Positions 28,473 to 36,997 of a stretch of DNA of 64,000 nucleotides are shown here, piece after piece. The translations under genes were made by a program, and so were the position numbers. The stretch lies in assembly GCA_002309215.1 (NCBI GenBank), contig DBXG01000023.1, positions 1 through 64,000 of the forward strand. The letters run 5' to 3'. Under the pieces are notes generated by a model. It was not told the origin of the DNA and ran no database searches. It saw only the letters and a program-made list of their open reading frames with translations. Position 1 is the stretch's first letter. Every line of letters starts with the position of its first letter. The DNA comes from Alphaproteobacteria bacterium UBA1218 (GTDB lineage: Bacteria; Pseudomonadota; Alphaproteobacteria; Rs-D84).

Positions 28473-28524
28473 TTTTTCTCTCTGCAAAAATATATCACAA
28501 ATATCAAATCAAGAAAATAAGTTT

Positions 28525-29001
28525 TTATGTAAATCTTGATGTGTTCGCATGTGTCAAAGCAATCGCAATCGCATCACTTTCGTCTGCTGTTTTCGGATGC
28601 GCAGTTGGCAATAATATAGACAACATTTTATAAATCTGGTCTTTGTCAGCATGCCCGATTGACGTTAATGCTTTCTTGACCTTGTTCGGTTCGTATTCAA
28701 ATACAGGAATATTTTTCACCGCCACCGCAGTAATTGCGGCAGCACGCGCATGTCCCAATAACAAAGTCGTTTTACCGTTTTTATTTACAAAAATAACTTC
28801 GATACTGCATTCATTTGGTTGGAAAGTTTCACACAATTCAGAAACACCATTAAATATAAAAGCCAACCTTTCTGCCAAAGCAATCTTTGTTGGTGGCAAT
28901 ATTACACCACTGGCAATATATTTACGTTCACTACCTTGCACATCTATAATTGCCCAACCAGTATGTAAAAGTCCAGGGTCTATACCCAAAATTCGTTTCA
29001 T
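28525..29001 (-). CDS. ruvC: Holliday junction resolvase RuvC
   Basis: 158 residues. The N-terminal ILGIDPGLLHTGWAIID holds the first catalytic Asp. A central Glu in SIEVIFVNKNGKTTLLLGHARAAAI and the C-terminal DESDAIAIALTHA complete the active site. It cuts Holliday junctions with RuvAB. It lies one base after the DUF721 gene and is the last gene of mltA-DUF721-ruvC. ruvA is at 32542; ruvB is not in the window. Confidence 0.95.
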   Translation of the reverse strand: MKRILGIDPGLLHTGWAIIDVQGSERKYIASGVILPPTKIALAERLAFIFNGVSELCETFQPNECSIEVIFVNKNGKTTLLLGHARAAAITAVAVKNIPVFEYEPNKVKKALTSIGHADKDQIYKMLSILLPTAHPKTADESDAIAIALTHANTSRFT

Positions 29002-29002
29002 A

Positions 29003-29338
29003 TCATTTCCGTATTGTTATTTTCGATACAGCATCATACCCATAGTATTTGTTTATCTTTTGTTTACATTCATCAACCTTGTAAGACAATTCCAGCGCAA
29101 ACGCAGGCGACACAGGTCGCAACACGATATTTAATCTGCTATCACGCGTCTTTTTAATCGCGACAACTTTGGAAATATTCGCAATTTCATTTCCAATAAC
29201 ATTCGCCCAATTTTCAGATAAATCTGCATCAGACGCACGAATACCAAAAGTATCCAACAACCCCCCAAAAGATGCAGCCAAAGTTTGCGGTCTGGATTTA
29301 CGAATTATTAAATTACTTTTTTTATCTTGGTTTGACAT
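29003..29338 (-). CDS. DUF721 protein (DciA-like)
   Basis: 111 residues. LAASFGGLLDTFGIRASDADLSENWANVIGNEIAN matches the DUF721 core, which is related to DciA, a helicase loader used by bacteria lacking DnaC. The C-terminus RPVSPAFALELSYKVDECKQKIN is the usual nucleic-acid-binding-like half. It overlaps the mltA stop by 17 bases and is followed directly by ruvC. The helicase-loading role is established for some family members and only inferred here. Confidence 0.8.
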   Translation of the reverse strand: MSNQDKKSNLIIRKSRPQTLAASFGGLLDTFGIRASDADLSENWANVIGNEIANISKVVAIKKTRDSRLNIVLRPVSPAFALELSYKVDECKQKINKYYGYDAVSKITIRK

Positions 29339-30416
29339 AACTATACTCTTTCGGCATCAATATAAACATTTGCCCCTGGGCATGTTGACCATGCGCAACA
29401 CGATATGCTTCATCGCCCGAGCCAAAGAATATATCTGCACGTATCCAACCCTTGATTGCGCCACCTGTATCTTGGGCAACCATTAAACGATTAAACGACC
29501 GTCCATCAGATAATGAAGTATTGATATACACAGGCAATCCTAATGTATACAGCGAATCGTCCATCGCAACACTGCGTATCTTTGACAATGGCGTTCCCAG
29601 TTTTCCAACAACGTGTTTCTGTTCCGCCTCGTAAAAATACACATAACGTGGGTTATTGTAAATAACTTCTTTGGCCAAAGTCGGATTTTGCTTCAAATGT
29701 GTCCATACCGCATCAGCAGAATAACCACCTTCGGGTTTTATACCTTTGGCTTGTAATTGTGCACCAATAGATTTAAAAGGCATATCATTCACAGCCGCAA
29801 AATTCAGTTTTACCATCTTGCCATCTTCCAATTTCAGCATACCACTACCCTGAATTTGCAGATTTTGCACATCAACAATGTTCGCCCAGTATAAAACACG
29901 CCCTATTTTTTTATTCACAATATCGCGCTTAGAAACACCTTTGTAATTAGCACCATTGATTGGTACCCCCATAATTGGTTCATTGCATTGTGCTGTTCTT
30001 TGACGGCAACCTTCTATGACTGGCGAATAATACCCTGTATAAGTTCCTGTTTTTCCGCCTTTTTCATTAAACACTTGATACGGTTGGAAATTTGATTCGA
30101 ACCAAGCGCGCACAGTTGCAACATCAGCAGACGAACTGGGCAACATATTGCACTTTTCGCGCAACAATTCAGGATCTGGAATCACAGAACCAGAATATTG
30201 AATCTTGGCCTTGCACGTATTACGAAACGCCTGCAAAGCATATCGCACATCATCATCACGCCAGCCTGGCAAAGCAGAATATGACACCGCTTTCAGATTT
30301 GATGGTATTGTTGAATCGTCCCCAACATGCGTCGGCGCAGATAAATCGCACCCTGCCATCGCAAAAATCAGCCCGATTAAAGACAAAAAACGCACAATTT
30401 TATAAAATAACAACAT
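29322..30416 (-). CDS. mltA: Membrane-bound lytic murein transglycosylase A, lipoprotein
   Basis: 364 residues. The N-terminal helix ends in a lipobox (MAGC, Cys at about 23), so it is lipidated by the Lgt-Lsp-Lnt route. The MltA core has FQPYQVFNEKGGKTGTYTGYYSP and, in the 3D/catalytic region, LMVAQDTGGAIKGWIRADIFFGSGDEA, with the family's catalytic Asp. It cleaves peptidoglycan to anhydro-muropeptides at the outer membrane. It is divergent from secB, an arrangement common in alphaproteobacteria. Confidence 0.94.
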   Translation of the reverse strand: MLLFYKIVRFLSLIGLIFAMAGCDLSAPTHVGDDSTIPSNLKAVSYSALPGWRDDDVRYALQAFRNTCKAKIQYSGSVIPDPELLREKCNMLPSSSADVATVRAWFESNFQPYQVFNEKGGKTGTYTGYYSPVIEGCRQRTAQCNEPIMGVPINGANYKGVSKRDIVNKKIGRVLYWANIVDVQNLQIQGSGMLKLEDGKMVKLNFAAVNDMPFKSIGAQLQAKGIKPEGGYSADAVWTHLKQNPTLAKEVIYNNPRYVYFYEAEQKHVVGKLGTPLSKIRSVAMDDSLYTLGLPVYINTSLSDGRSFNRLMVAQDTGGAIKGWIRADIFFGSGDEAYRVAHGQHAQGQMFILMPKEYSYVKPR

Positions 30417-30494
30417 TTTAATACTCCCCCACTTGTAAAAATGATTTCTTAATGCTATATTATCATAAAACCGAGGATAAAAAAAGGAGCAATC

Positions 30495-30944
30495 ATGCCA
30501 AAGTTTAATATTATTTCACAATTCTTGAAAGACATCTCGTTCGAAAGCCCAAATGTCCCTGAATTATTTTTCAAGCAGGACAATGGTCAGGCAAAAATCG
30601 AAATCAACATTGATATAAACATCAAAGGTTCAGAAAACAATTTGTTTATGGTTGATTTGATTACTAAGGTTCACTCTAAATTGGAAAAAGACGACAAAAC
30701 AATCTTTTTAATTGAATCCACTTATACGGGTATGGTCCAATACGAAGAAAAAGATGAAGAAGCCAAAAAGAAAACATTATTGATAGATGTTCCAACATTA
30801 TTGTTCCCATCTGTTCGCGCGTTGGTGACAAGATTGACGGCAGAATCAGGCTTCCCAGCATTTACAATGCAACCTGTTGATTTTGCAGCATTATATGAAC
30901 AAAGACAAAACGCAGCTGCAAATCAAAAACCTGCAAATCAGTAA
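30495..30944 (+). CDS. secB: Protein-export chaperone SecB
   Basis: 149 residues. Family landmarks are QFLKDISFESPNVPELF at the start, a beta-sheet core, and LLIDVPTLLFPSVRALVTRLTAESGFPAFTMQPVDFAALYEQ. It keeps preproteins unfolded and hands them to SecA for the SecYEG-SecDF translocon. A strong AAAGGAG site precedes the ATG, and a hairpin terminator lies 17 bases after the stop. Confidence 0.97.
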   Translation: MPKFNIISQFLKDISFESPNVPELFFKQDNGQAKIEINIDINIKGSENNLFMVDLITKVHSKLEKDDKTIFLIESTYTGMVQYEEKDEEAKKKTLLIDVPTLLFPSVRALVTRLTAESGFPAFTMQPVDFAALYEQRQNAAANQKPANQ

Positions 30945-30960
30945 AAAATATAATAACAAA

Positions 30961-30997
30961 ACAAAAACCCTGATGACAATCAGGGTTTTTGTTTTGG
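30961..30997. terminator. Bidirectional terminator between secB and the UDG-like gene
   Basis: AAAAACCCTGAT pairs with ATCAGGGTTTTT around a GACA loop, with A- and T-runs on either side. It serves secB from the left and the convergent UDG-like gene from the right. Confidence 0.88.
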
Positions 30998-31009
30998 TTA
31001 TTTAACACA

Positions 31010-31660
31010 TTACGCACAATTTTTTATAATAAAGTTCAGGTCTTCTATTGCTTTGTCCATATTCATCATCCCGTTTCCTATGGGATAATAAACTGGATAT
31101 ACATTATAATTTTTGCCAGCAATGATTCTTGGAAAACTTTGTTTTCTGCATTTTGATACTGAAATATTGTCATTTAACACAATGGAACTAACCTGATTTC
31201 CAAAAGTAATAATTGTTCTAGGGTTTATTATTTCTATCTCTTTGCACAATAAATCCAGATATTGCGACAAAACCAAATCCGACAACGGCCTGGCATCTAT
31301 TTGAGTACACTTTCCAAGATTGGTTATAAAACACTTATGTTTTTCTATATCATCATATACTAAATCTGCAAACTCTTCATTCCAGTCTTTCGGTTTTCTG
31401 GACATAATGTCCATATACAGTTTTTCATCAAGCAACCCTATTCTATAAAATAATTTCCATATATTTTTAGTTCCAAGCCATGGTGATCTTCTGCCTTTCC
31501 AACTTGGGTCAGATACGACATTTGTACCTGTAGGATTCATAAACACAAAACAAAAATCTGGATTATTGGTGCACCCACCATTGTATATAGCGGTCAAGCC
31601 TTTCGCGCCATACTGTAATTGCAATTTATCATATTCAGAATCAAGGTCGTTAATGTTCAT
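31010..31660 (-). CDS. Uracil-DNA glycosylase-superfamily protein
   Basis: 216 residues from the ATG at 31660. CFVFMNPTGTNVVSDPSW resembles the active-site loop of UDG-fold families (the GxNP region of MUG/family 4-like enzymes). Later, RTIITFGNQVSS matches their conserved strand-loop. It probably removes damaged bases or is a relative of unknown substrate. The typical late HPS motif is replaced by a YPIGNGMMN-like stretch, so activity is uncertain. It converges on secB and is surrounded by repair genes. Confidence 0.65.
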   Translation of the reverse strand: MNINDLDSEYDKLQLQYGAKGLTAIYNGGCTNNPDFCFVFMNPTGTNVVSDPSWKGRRSPWLGTKNIWKLFYRIGLLDEKLYMDIMSRKPKDWNEEFADLVYDDIEKHKCFITNLGKCTQIDARPLSDLVLSQYLDLLCKEIEIINPRTIITFGNQVSSIVLNDNISVSKCRKQSFPRIIAGKNYNVYPVYYPIGNGMMNMDKAIEDLNFIIKNCA

Positions 31661-31692
31661 AATTATTGTTCCCACTTTCTCTAGCACAATAA

Positions 31693-31750
31693 TAAAAAAG
31701 AAATGCTGTCGGCAAGCCCATGCATAAATTTACATAAACGTGCAGACAGC
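31693..31750 (-). terminator. Terminator downstream of yebC
   Basis: On the minus strand GCTGTCTGC (ending at 31742) pairs with GCCGACAGC (31705-31713) over a 28-base loop, followed by ATTTCTTTTTT. The loop is long for an intrinsic terminator, so confidence is moderate. Confidence 0.5.
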
Positions 31751-31774
31751 AAACAGATTTGTTGTTATAAATAT

Positions 31775-32491
31775 TTATGCTGCGGCGGTAAATACTTTCT
31801 GAACATCATCATTGTCGTCCAGCGCATCTACCAACTTTTCGATTTTCGCGTATGCTTCATCGTCCAAATCCATTGGCATATTTGGCACCCATGTCAATTC
31901 AGCATTTTCTGGTTCGCCCAATTTATCAGCCAAAGCCTTCTGAATATTCATAAAGTTATCTGGCTTCGTTGTGATAATGAAACCCTCTTCGGATGATTCC
32001 AGATTATCTGCATCAACTTCCATAACCAATTCCATCATTTCGTCTTCGCTTTTACCAATACTGGCAGGATACATAATTTGACCAACATGCGAGAACATAA
32101 ATACGACCGAGCCCTCTTCCCCCATATTACCGCCATTTTTGGCAAAAATATTACGAATTTCTGGTACTGTTCTGCGTGGATTATCAGTCAAAGCCTCTAC
32201 AATCACAGGAACTGCGTTTGGGCCATAACCTTCGTATCTTACTGCAACAAAGTTATCTGTATTTGAACCAGATGCCTTTTCAATTGCGCGTTTAATATTA
32301 TCATTTGGCATAGAACTTTTGCGTGCCTGCAAAATAGCCAAACGCAATCTGGGGTTATTGTCTGGGTTTTTATCACCCAATTTTGCCGCCATAGTTATTT
32401 CACGTGCCAGTTTTGTAAACAAACCGCTACGCGCTGCATCAACCAATCCCTTTTTATGTTGGATGTTGTGCCATTTACTGTGTCCACTCAT
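31775..32491 (-). CDS. yebC: YebC/TACO1-family regulatory protein
   Basis: 238 residues. The N-terminus MSGHSKWHNIQHKKGLVDAARSGLFTKLAREI and the central AVRYEGYGPNAVPVIVEALTDNPRRTVPEIRNIF are diagnostic. Family members act as transcriptional regulators or as factors that relieve ribosome stalling at proline stretches. It is divergent from ruvA, its frequent genomic neighbour, with only 50 bases between starts. Confidence 0.94.
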   Translation of the reverse strand: MSGHSKWHNIQHKKGLVDAARSGLFTKLAREITMAAKLGDKNPDNNPRLRLAILQARKSSMPNDNIKRAIEKASGSNTDNFVAVRYEGYGPNAVPVIVEALTDNPRRTVPEIRNIFAKNGGNMGEEGSVVFMFSHVGQIMYPASIGKSEDEMMELVMEVDADNLESSEEGFIITTKPDNFMNIQKALADKLGEPENAELTWVPNMPMDLDDEAYAKIEKLVDALDDNDDVQKVFTAAA

Positions 32492-32541
32492 ATTTGACCT
32501 TTTGATTATTTTAGATTAAAATTACCCTAAAAGGATAACAA

Positions 32542-33111
32542 ATGATTGGCAAATTGCAAGGTGTAATTGATTATATAGGCGATGGATATGTTATTTTGAT
32601 GGCTGGCAACGTTGGCTACAAGGTGTATACACCGGAATTCCTGACACCAAAGGCAACTGTATCATTATGGATTGAAACAATTGTCCGCGAAGATTCGATT
32701 CGTTTATTTGGGTTTTCAACCCTCGCTGCCCAAAACCTGTTTAACCAATTAACAACTGTATCTGGTGTTGGGCCAAAGGTTGCGTTGGCAATCATGGGCA
32801 CGATTAAGACTGAAACATTGATGTCTGCAATTGCAACTGGGGACGCAAAAACAATCGCGACAGCCCCAGGGGTTGGTAAAAAAGTTGCTGAAAAAATCAT
32901 TGTCGAATTAAAGAATAAAATGGGTGGTTCCAATTTTGATTTTGGGACTGACAGTGGTGTCTTGCCTGATTTGCTGTCTGCATTGGAATCTTTGGGTTAT
33001 CGCCGTATGGATATTGTTGATATGGCACAAAAATTGGTATCCAATAATCCAGATGCAGACGTCGCAAAACTGGTCCCAATTGCATTAAAAGAAATAAGTG
33101 GTAATAAATAA
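32542..33111 (+). CDS. ruvA: Holliday junction DNA helicase subunit RuvA
   Basis: 189 residues. The OB-fold domain I (MIGKLQGVIDYIGDGYVIL), helix-hairpin-helix domain II (LTTVSGVGPKVALAIMG and IATAPGVGKKVAEKIIVELKNK) and RuvB-binding domain III are all present. AAAGGA precedes the ATG. Its TAA shares a base with the mnmE ATG (TAATG). The ruvB gene normally downstream is replaced here by mnmE. Confidence 0.96.
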   Translation: MIGKLQGVIDYIGDGYVILMAGNVGYKVYTPEFLTPKATVSLWIETIVREDSIRLFGFSTLAAQNLFNQLTTVSGVGPKVALAIMGTIKTETLMSAIATGDAKTIATAPGVGKKVAEKIIVELKNKMGGSNFDFGTDSGVLPDLLSALESLGYRRMDIVDMAQKLVSNNPDADVAKLVPIALKEISGNK

Positions 33112-34406
33112 TGAATAATTGTGAAACAATTTTTGCGCTGTCCAGCGCACATGGCAAAGCCGGTGTGGCAGTTATCAGAATCAGCGGAAATGATTTGGGT
33201 TCTTTATTCGAACGCATAATAAATAAAAACGAACACACACCGCGTCATGCTTATTATACAAACTTACATGATGATAATGGCGATTTAATTGATAACTGTA
33301 TCGCAATTTATTTCAATGCCCCCTATTCTTTTACTGGCGAAGATGTAATTGAAATATATTCACATGGCGCACCCGCAGTTATAAATAAAATCTTTGATTG
33401 GTTGCGTTCTAAAAAATGCAGAATTGCAGAACGTGGCGAGTTTTCAAGACGCGCTTTTTATAACAACAAAATGGATTTGACTGACGTTGATGGTTTGATT
33501 GCTTTGCTGGACGCACAAACAGATAAACAGCGTCAATCCGCATTACGTTCTATGACTGGCGCTGATTCCAAGATATATAATAATTGGCGCAATCAAATGA
33601 TTGAAATATCTGCGTATGCAGCGGCTATCTTGGATTATAGCGAAGATGATTTACCAAAAAATCTGGATACAAAAATCATAGATAAAACAAAAAATCTGTT
33701 ATCAGAACTGAACAACGCGGTTGATGGTTTTCGTGGAACGCGCGCTCTGCGTAATGGTTTCAATATTGTTTTGGTTGGTGAAACAAATGTCGGCAAATCG
33801 TCCATATTTAACAAATTGGTTGGTTCCAATCGTGCGATAGTTTCTGACATAGCAGGCACAACACGCGATGTAGTATCCCAACAGATAGAGGTTGATGGTT
33901 ATCTGGTCAATCTGTCCGATACAGCAGGAATCCGGGAAGCAACCGATACAATTGAAAAAATTGGAATTGAACGCACGCATAATGAAATTGAAAATTCTGA
34001 CTTGGTTATACATGTATATAACGAAGTACCAAAACAAATAAATAATGACGAAATCACAGTTATAAACAAATCAGATTTAATCAAAAACAAAACAAATAAA
34101 AACGTTATTTATACATCTGTGAAAACAAATGACGGTTTTGATAAACTGATGACTGCAATCAAAGATAAAATGCATGAATTGATGGCTGGCGCTGAATCGC
34201 GTGTTGCAATAAACGAAAGAACATTTGAATTATTAACAAATGCTATAAACGAATTAAATATTGCAACGAATAAATACAGCGGAAATTATGATATATTTGC
34301 TGAACACATACGACACGCCGCAGACTTTATTGGTAAAATACTTGGCATAATAACAACCAGCGAAATCGCCGATGCAACATTTTCCAGATTATGTTTAGGG
34401 AAATAG
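33111..34406 (+). CDS. mnmE: tRNA uridine-5-carboxymethylaminomethyl modification GTPase MnmE
   Basis: 431 residues. The N-terminal folate-binding domain opens with TIFALSSAHGKAGVAVIRISG. A helical domain follows, and an inserted G domain has GETNVGKSSIFN, GTTRDVV, DTAGIREATD and NKSD. It ends in the conserved CLGK, whose Cys is essential in the family. With MnmG it modifies the wobble uridine of tRNAs. It shares its first base with the ruvA stop codon. Confidence 0.96.
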   Translation: MNNCETIFALSSAHGKAGVAVIRISGNDLGSLFERIINKNEHTPRHAYYTNLHDDNGDLIDNCIAIYFNAPYSFTGEDVIEIYSHGAPAVINKIFDWLRSKKCRIAERGEFSRRAFYNNKMDLTDVDGLIALLDAQTDKQRQSALRSMTGADSKIYNNWRNQMIEISAYAAAILDYSEDDLPKNLDTKIIDKTKNLLSELNNAVDGFRGTRALRNGFNIVLVGETNVGKSSIFNKLVGSNRAIVSDIAGTTRDVVSQQIEVDGYLVNLSDTAGIREATDTIEKIGIERTHNEIENSDLVIHVYNEVPKQINNDEITVINKSDLIKNKTNKNVIYTSVKTNDGFDKLMTAIKDKMHELMAGAESRVAINERTFELLTNAINELNIATNKYSGNYDIFAEHIRHAADFIGKILGIITTSEIADATFSRLCLGK

Positions 34407-34432
34407 AAAATATCAAAATTGATTCAGTTTTT

Positions 34433-35302
34433 TTATTTGCGGTCTGTTGATTTGTAATCCTTATATGTAAACTCATCAGTATATCTTATCCTCTTAAAAT
34501 CTGTTTGAAAAATAGAAAAGCCTGGAGATTTTGTACCCTTAGTCATAAAACCACCATCTTTTATATATTGTTGCATCGCATTTCTCCAACCAAGATCTTC
34601 GTTATAATTACGTGTTTGTTTAGAAATATCGAGACTAATATAATGCAAGCCTTCATTCTGACTATCTGATTCTATATATCTGTTAAGGACAATCGTATAC
34701 GATTCGCTAATATTTTTCAATTTGTCATCTATATACACTTCTAAAAAAGACCTATCTGTATCATCAAAACAACTTATATAATACTCTTCATAGCCATCTG
34801 GATACAAACACGTATGTTCCATGTGGTCTCGTCGCTCTTTTACTCTTTCTTTTTCACTTGAATCTTTTGCTTTATACGTTCCGCCGTTGCATGCATCTGA
34901 TTCTAAATATTCGCCCCTATCAAGCCAAATCTGTTCTGCCCCTGGTTTAATTTCGCCGTCCGGCTGTATTTTTCGACCTGTTTCTTTACTTTTCTTTTTA
35001 ATATCTTCAAAAAAATAGTTTTTATAATCGTCAAACACTTTTTGTGCCAAACGATTATTGTATTTTACGATTTTTTGTTCTTTGGTATCGTTTTTGGTTG
35101 CCTCTACCAATTCAGAATCTATTTGCATCATTCTGGCTTCTATAACTGGCAATAAATGTTCTATAAATTCTTCATATTTTATCAAAGGCGAAAAAGTAGA
35201 ATCTTGTTTCAATTTGTTATACGTATCATCATATCCATCACCATAACAAAAATATGGTGTGGTTATCATTAACAACAAGACCAACAAATGCTTTATTTGC
35301 AT
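34433..35302 (-). CDS. Secreted protein of unknown function
   Basis: 289 residues with a signal peptide (MQIKHLLVLLLMITTPYFCYG). The mature part is highly charged, with a helical N-terminal half (EEFIEHLLPVIEARMMQID) and a central segment with Cys in SDACNGG, HTCLYPDGYEEYYISC that could form disulphides. No family is recognised. It converges on mnmE and is separated from the acyl-CoA synthetases by a hairpin terminator. Its composition resembles the other secreted unknowns of this genome, such as those at 50-54 kb. Confidence 0.55.
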   Translation of the reverse strand: MQIKHLLVLLLMITTPYFCYGDGYDDTYNKLKQDSTFSPLIKYEEFIEHLLPVIEARMMQIDSELVEATKNDTKEQKIVKYNNRLAQKVFDDYKNYFFEDIKKKSKETGRKIQPDGEIKPGAEQIWLDRGEYLESDACNGGTYKAKDSSEKERVKERRDHMEHTCLYPDGYEEYYISCFDDTDRSFLEVYIDDKLKNISESYTIVLNRYIESDSQNEGLHYISLDISKQTRNYNEDLGWRNAMQQYIKDGGFMTKGTKSPGFSIFQTDFKRIRYTDEFTYKDYKSTDRK

Positions 35303-35361
35303 ATAAAACCAATCTTTATTTCTAAATTCTATTATAGCATATTATCATTATCTGCACAAAC

Positions 35362-35387
35362 AAAAAACCGGCAAATGCCGGCTTTTT
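35362..35387. terminator. Terminator downstream of the tandem acyl-CoA synthetases
   Basis: CCGGCA/TGCCGG stem, AA loop, flanked by A- and T-runs. It lies 4 bases beyond the stop of the 35391 gene on the minus strand. Confidence 0.85.
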
Positions 35388-35390
35388 AGT

Positions 35391-36971
35391 TTACTCTTTT
35401 CTGTCCGGATACATGCCGTCTATCAAATTCTGACGAACGATGTGATGTTTTACCTTTTGCGTACTGGTCACTGGCAAATCTTCAGTCGTCATCGCAAAGT
35501 GTGTCACCCATTTATACGATGCGATTTTCTTGTTCGCAGATGCTACTTCTTGGGACAACTTGTCCATTGTCATTTCTGGCGCGACCTGGAATACGGCATA
35601 TGTGACAGTTTTATCCTTGACCTTGTGTTCAAACACAGCAACATTTTTCACACCGTCTATTTCCATATATAATGCTTCTAATTCGTCTGGATACACATTT
35701 TTACCAGAATCCAAAACGATAACCTGTTTCTTACGCCCTGCAAAATGCAATTCACCGTTTTTATCCATAAATACCATATCGCCAGTATTAAAGAATCCGC
35801 GATCATCAAAAACTTCTGCATTAACAGTTGGATTGTTCAGGTATCCACCAAACACCTGATGCCCACGCAACCATAAAACACCAACACCATTTTCATCTTT
35901 ATCACGAATTTCACATTCGTTATTTGATGTTGGTCCACCAACAGAATAAGCCAATCTTTTGCTGGTCGGTTTTGATATACAAATTGGTCCCACAGTTTCA
36001 GTTAAACCATATCCCTGAATAAATGCCAAACCAAGCGATTCATAGAAGTTTTCAACCTCTGGCTTGGTCGCTGCGCCACCTGCAATCAGCAATCTGGCAC
36101 GACCACCAAATATCTCTAACAACGGCTCTTGAACTTTACGAACAAAGAAAGACAAACCCATATCCTGTAAAGTTTTTTGGTTGTTCAGAATAAACGATGC
36201 AACACGCCATTTTTTCTGTGCCTTCATATTATCCATAATTTTGTTACGGAATAATTCCCATATACGCGGAACCGCAGGTATAACATGTGGCTTAAACGTC
36301 TTGAAATCGTCCAAAATATATTTTGGATTGATTGTCGGCTGTAATACCAAACCACCACCAAAATGTATTGTTGCCAGAATACCAATTGAAAAACCAAATA
36401 TATGATACAACGGCAAAAAGCCATACATAATATCCCCAGAATGATAATATTCAGACATATCTTCCAAAGAATTCGCACACTCAATCAAATTGAAATGTGT
36501 TAACGGGACAACCTTTGGCGTTCCTGTCGAACCAGATGTAAAAGACATCAAAGCAACATCTGTGGTCTCAGACGGGAAAGCGCGCAAATCATAATCTATG
36601 TCACCATCTTTTCTGGTTATATCAAAGAAGGTAAACTTATCTGTTTTATAAAAAAATGAAGGTTCGGCACAAACGAATTTGCACCCTGCTATCTCTGTCA
36701 TATTATCATATTCAAATGGTGTCAGATTTGTATCCAACATCAAAACCGTTCCACCCAAATACCATATTGCAAACAGAGTCAAAGGAAACTGAGGCAAATT
36801 ATGTGATAATATACCAACAATATCACCTGCTTTGACGCCCGCATCACGCAAAGTTGCCGCGCGCGCGCGCACCTGGGTCACAAATTGTGAATAAGTCACA
36901 CCTTCGCGAACCAAGAAAAGATTTTCAGGCCATTGATTTGCTGCATTTTCCAATTTTTGATACATATTCAT
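35391..36971 (-). CDS. AMP-dependent acyl-CoA synthetase/ligase (copy 2 of a tandem pair)
   Basis: 526 residues. The adenylation P-loop is MSFTSGSTGTPKVVPLTH. A later GYGLTETVGPICISKP, the hinge TGDMVFMDKNGELHFAGRKKQV and the C-terminal Lys in SVTSTQK-type VTSTQKVKHH complete the ANL core. It activates a carboxylate, probably a fatty acid, to an acyl-AMP and then a thioester. It lacks clear membrane segments. The upstream gene is a close paralogue (both end in HFAMTTEDLPVTSTQK), so this is a recent tandem duplication. AAAGGTT precedes the ATG. Confidence 0.85.
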   Translation of the reverse strand: MNMYQKLENAANQWPENLFLVREGVTYSQFVTQVRARAATLRDAGVKAGDIVGILSHNLPQFPLTLFAIWYLGGTVLMLDTNLTPFEYDNMTEIAGCKFVCAEPSFFYKTDKFTFFDITRKDGDIDYDLRAFPSETTDVALMSFTSGSTGTPKVVPLTHFNLIECANSLEDMSEYYHSGDIMYGFLPLYHIFGFSIGILATIHFGGGLVLQPTINPKYILDDFKTFKPHVIPAVPRIWELFRNKIMDNMKAQKKWRVASFILNNQKTLQDMGLSFFVRKVQEPLLEIFGGRARLLIAGGAATKPEVENFYESLGLAFIQGYGLTETVGPICISKPTSKRLAYSVGGPTSNNECEIRDKDENGVGVLWLRGHQVFGGYLNNPTVNAEVFDDRGFFNTGDMVFMDKNGELHFAGRKKQVIVLDSGKNVYPDELEALYMEIDGVKNVAVFEHKVKDKTVTYAVFQVAPEMTMDKLSQEVASANKKIASYKWVTHFAMTTEDLPVTSTQKVKHHIVRQNLIDGMYPDRKE

Positions 36972-36997
36972 ATTGTGCCAACCTTTTATTTCTTTAT